Shown here: positions 62,477 to 64,000 of the stretch, piece after piece | Position numbering within the stretch: the stretch's first letter is position 1 | Layout: the number at the start of each line of letters is the position of its first letter | Assembly (NCBI RefSeq): GCF_021789175.1 | Contig: NZ_CP084560.1 | Coordinates: 1,984,001 to 2,048,000 of the forward strand | Length of the DNA: 64,000 nucleotides | Origin: Arthrobacter sp. FW306-2-2C-D06B | GTDB taxonomy: Bacteria > Actinomycetota > Actinomycetes > Actinomycetales > Micrococcaceae | Reading direction: 5' to 3' | The notes under the pieces: generated by a model | What the model saw: only the letters and a program-made list of their open reading frames with translations | The model's database searches: none | What the model was told of the DNA's origin: nothing | Program-made: the position numbers and the translations under genes

Positions 62477-63843
62477 CCGCGCAACAGCCTGCTGGAGACC
62501 GTGCCGCGTTGGACCGACTCCTCGGTGTCCCCGAGATGGGCTGGCTCCTCGACAGGGTGCGCGGGCGGATCCTCGGCTCCGGTGGAGAGCCGCTCAAAGG
62601 CGTCGTCCAACTGAACGAGTCGACTGCCGAGCAGCGCTTGGCTGCCGTGAAGCTCGTGGGACGGCCGAAGCGAGCCGGGATGGCGCTGCGGGTGGACCTC
62701 AACGTTGTTGAAGAGATCCTACGCCGAGGGCCATGGCCGGCTGGCCTGGCCGACGCCGTCGAGACGCTGACCGGACCGGTGGTCGATCGCAGGGCCGAAC
62801 GGGAACGGGAAGCAGCCGCGTGGGACGTTGCTCGCGATGGCCTGGCTCCGGCGGCCGCCCGCTTCCCTCGGCTCCCCGACTGGTGGGACGGCTGGTGCTC
62901 AGCCGGTGGACTCAAGCGAGCCGCGAGGGCCGAAGCGGCGAGGACCGGCACGAAGCCATCGCCTGCGGTGGGTGCGGCCCTAGTGAGTACGTTATTAGCG
63001 GTGCTCGAGTTGCTTCCGGCGCACGGGGACCCGCTGGCCATCCTCGCTCGAAGAGCGGTGGGTGACGCTCACGCTCTGGACGCGTCGAGGCCGCTCGGCC
63101 GGCTGTCTGTTTCCGTGATCCGGGCGGCGTTCCTGCCTGACGAGGCGGTCTCGGATGGAGAGTCGTCTCCCCGCGATGTGTGGGCTGCTGCAGGAGTCGT
63201 GCTGTCGAACCTGGCCTCAACCGTCCTGTGCCTGGGCGTCCCAGGAGTGAGTCCTGATTCGGAGATTGTCAGTCACCCATCGCAAACTGCGACGGCGAGC
63301 TCCTTGGAGGGCATGCGGGCAGCCCGCATGCCCGTGCTCCTGACGCTCGACCAAGTGCGCTCCGGGGGAGTACAAGCGCTCCCGCACGGTAGCGTCATTC
63401 ACATCTGCGAGAACCCGACGGTCGTCGAAGTCGTGGCCGACCGCTGGGCGCGAATTACAGCAGTGGCCGGTACGTCCGGCGCTGGAGGACCAGTCCTTGT
63501 GTGCACGTCCGGCCAGCCGAGCACGGCGGTAGTCGAGCTGCTGAGGAGACTCACCGGAGAAGGGGCGGAATGCCGGTATCACGGTGACTTCGACTGGGCA
63601 GGTCTACGGATCGCCCGCTCCCTCAGCGCACACGTGAAGTGGATGCCGTGGCGCTACAAGGCCACCGACTACCGTGCCGCTTTGCGGGACGGCAAGCCTT
63701 CGCTTCGTCTGGCGGGAAGCCCAGCGGGATCCCCGTGGGATCCGAACCTGGCGGTCGCCATGGCCGAATGCGGCCTCGCACTCGAGGAGGAGGCCGTGGC
63801 GAACCTGCTAGCCGGGGACGTGTTGGCGGCAAGGCTCTCTTGA
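62473..63843 (+). CDS. jetD: Wadjet JetD (TIGR02679, topoisomerase-like nuclease)
   Basis: A 456-residue protein of the TIGR02679/DUF2399 family, the nuclease that cuts plasmid DNA after JetABC loop extrusion. The C-terminal domain resembles the Toprim part of topoisomerase VI/Spo11: CRYHGDFDWAGLRIARSL at about residues 366-383 carries the metal-binding acids. The N-terminal PEMGWLLDRVRGRILGSG belongs to a winged-helix region. The ATG overlaps the jetC stop by four bases. The set JetA-B-C-D is intact, with no visible lesion. Confidence 0.93.
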   Translation: MTAQQPAGDRAALDRLLGVPEMGWLLDRVRGRILGSGGEPLKGVVQLNESTAEQRLAAVKLVGRPKRAGMALRVDLNVVEEILRRGPWPAGLADAVETLTGPVVDRRAEREREAAAWDVARDGLAPAAARFPRLPDWWDGWCSAGGLKRAARAEAARTGTKPSPAVGAALVSTLLAVLELLPAHGDPLAILARRAVGDAHALDASRPLGRLSVSVIRAAFLPDEAVSDGESSPRDVWAAAGVVLSNLASTVLCLGVPGVSPDSEIVSHPSQTATASSLEGMRAARMPVLLTLDQVRSGGVQALPHGSVIHICENPTVVEVVADRWARITAVAGTSGAGGPVLVCTSGQPSTAVVELLRRLTGEGAECRYHGDFDWAGLRIARSLSAHVKWMPWRYKATDYRAALRDGKPSLRLAGSPAGSPWDPNLAVAMAECGLALEEEAVANLLAGDVLAARLS

Positions 63844-63888
63844 GTTGGCCGTAACCACGAGAGGGACGGGGCGTGCCGTCTAACGATC

Positions 63889-64000
63889 TCAGCCGTGACG
63901 CCTGTGGTCGAGCACTTCGCCCACCTTTTCACGGACTCGCTCGCGGGCCTTTTCCCGCGGCACGCCCGCCGTGAGCAGTGCCGTAGTCAGTGTTTGGTGG
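63889..64000 (-). CDS. C-terminal end of an unknown gene cut by the window edge
   Basis: The minus-strand frame entering from the right edge reads HQTLTTALLTAGVPREKARE then RVREKVGEVLDHRRHG and stops at 63889-63891. It is charged and helical with high third-position GC, which suggests a real gene end. It is convergent with jetD, 45 bases away. The family cannot be told from 37 residues. Confidence 0.45.
   Translation of the reverse strand, partial: HQTLTTALLTAGVPREKARERVREKVGEVLDHRRHG

Noticed and set aside
1..64000. CRISPR arrays, complete tRNA or rRNA genes, transposases and integrases
   Set aside because: None was found: no regularly spaced repeats, no full cloverleaf and no recombinase signature in any frame I read.

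Overview
The window looks like chromosome from a high-GC actinobacterium of the Arthrobacter/Paenarthrobacter group (Micrococcaceae). The evidence is strong GC bias at third codon positions, frequent GTG and TTG starts behind AGGAG-type ribosome sites, an actinobacterial aceA/aceB pair, and a type II Wadjet set with actinobacterial-style proteins. The genus is an inference from gene content; no rRNA or complete tRNA gene is present.

Layout. 1-4.7 kb: an SDR oxidoreductase (runs off the left edge), a thiolase, an MFS exporter and a small unknown protein. 4.8-8.0 kb: malate synthase and isocitrate lyase (glyoxylate shunt), separated by a perfect 20-bp inverted repeat. 8.5-22.4 kb: a catabolic block for a nitrogenous compound, probably an amine. 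It contains a carboxymuconolactone-decarboxylase-like protein, aldehyde dehydrogenase, glutamine-synthetase-like ligase, class III aminotransferase, amino-acid/amine permease, cytochrome P450 with its own ferredoxin and reductase, a second aldehyde dehydrogenase, a solute-binding-type protein with no signal peptide, and a class I glutamine amidotransferase. 22.4-24.4 kb: a DUF4192 remnant and a LacI regulator whose DNA-binding end is damaged. 24.3-33.6 kb: a redox and transport block (cupin, CMD protein, Na+/H+ antiporter, NTF2-like protein, aldo/keto reductase, zinc alcohol dehydrogenase, MFS exporter) divergent from an XRE regulator with an NmrA-like protein and an SDR. 33.8-34.4 kb: a decayed RelE/HigB-HigA toxin-antitoxin pair. 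34.5-40.2 kb: a small unknown protein, an IclR regulator, and an operon of MFS importer, family 3 glycosidase and TetR repressor with a candidate operator. 40.6-48 kb: a FixL/FixJ-type two-component system around an amidase, facing a Rieske ring-hydroxylating dioxygenase operon. 48.3-52.9 kb: a DUF4236-HIRAN membrane protein, an HNH protein, and an RHH/AbiEii toxin-antitoxin-like pair. 53.1 kb: the displaced 3' end of a tRNA-Leu gene with its terminator, which marks an integration border. 54.1-55.0 kb: two unknown genes. 55.5-63.8 kb: a complete, tightly overlapped type II Wadjet operon (JetABCD). The right edge clips a further minus-strand gene.

How the parts may work together. In the 9.4-22.4 kb block, the P450, ferredoxin and reductase could oxidise a C-N bond. 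Aldehyde dehydrogenases and the aminotransferase would turn the product into a dicarboxylic acid, and the ligase and amidotransferase would attach and remove a gamma-glutamyl group or handle released nitrogen. This resembles the bacterial Puu (gamma-glutamylputrescine) logic combined with the P450 chemistry known for mycobacterial piperidine, pyrrolidine and morpholine degradation; it is the best candidate here for an uncharacterised pathway. The glyoxylate shunt next to it would support growth on C2 products. The right-hand 15 kb is a defence-rich stretch at a tRNA border.
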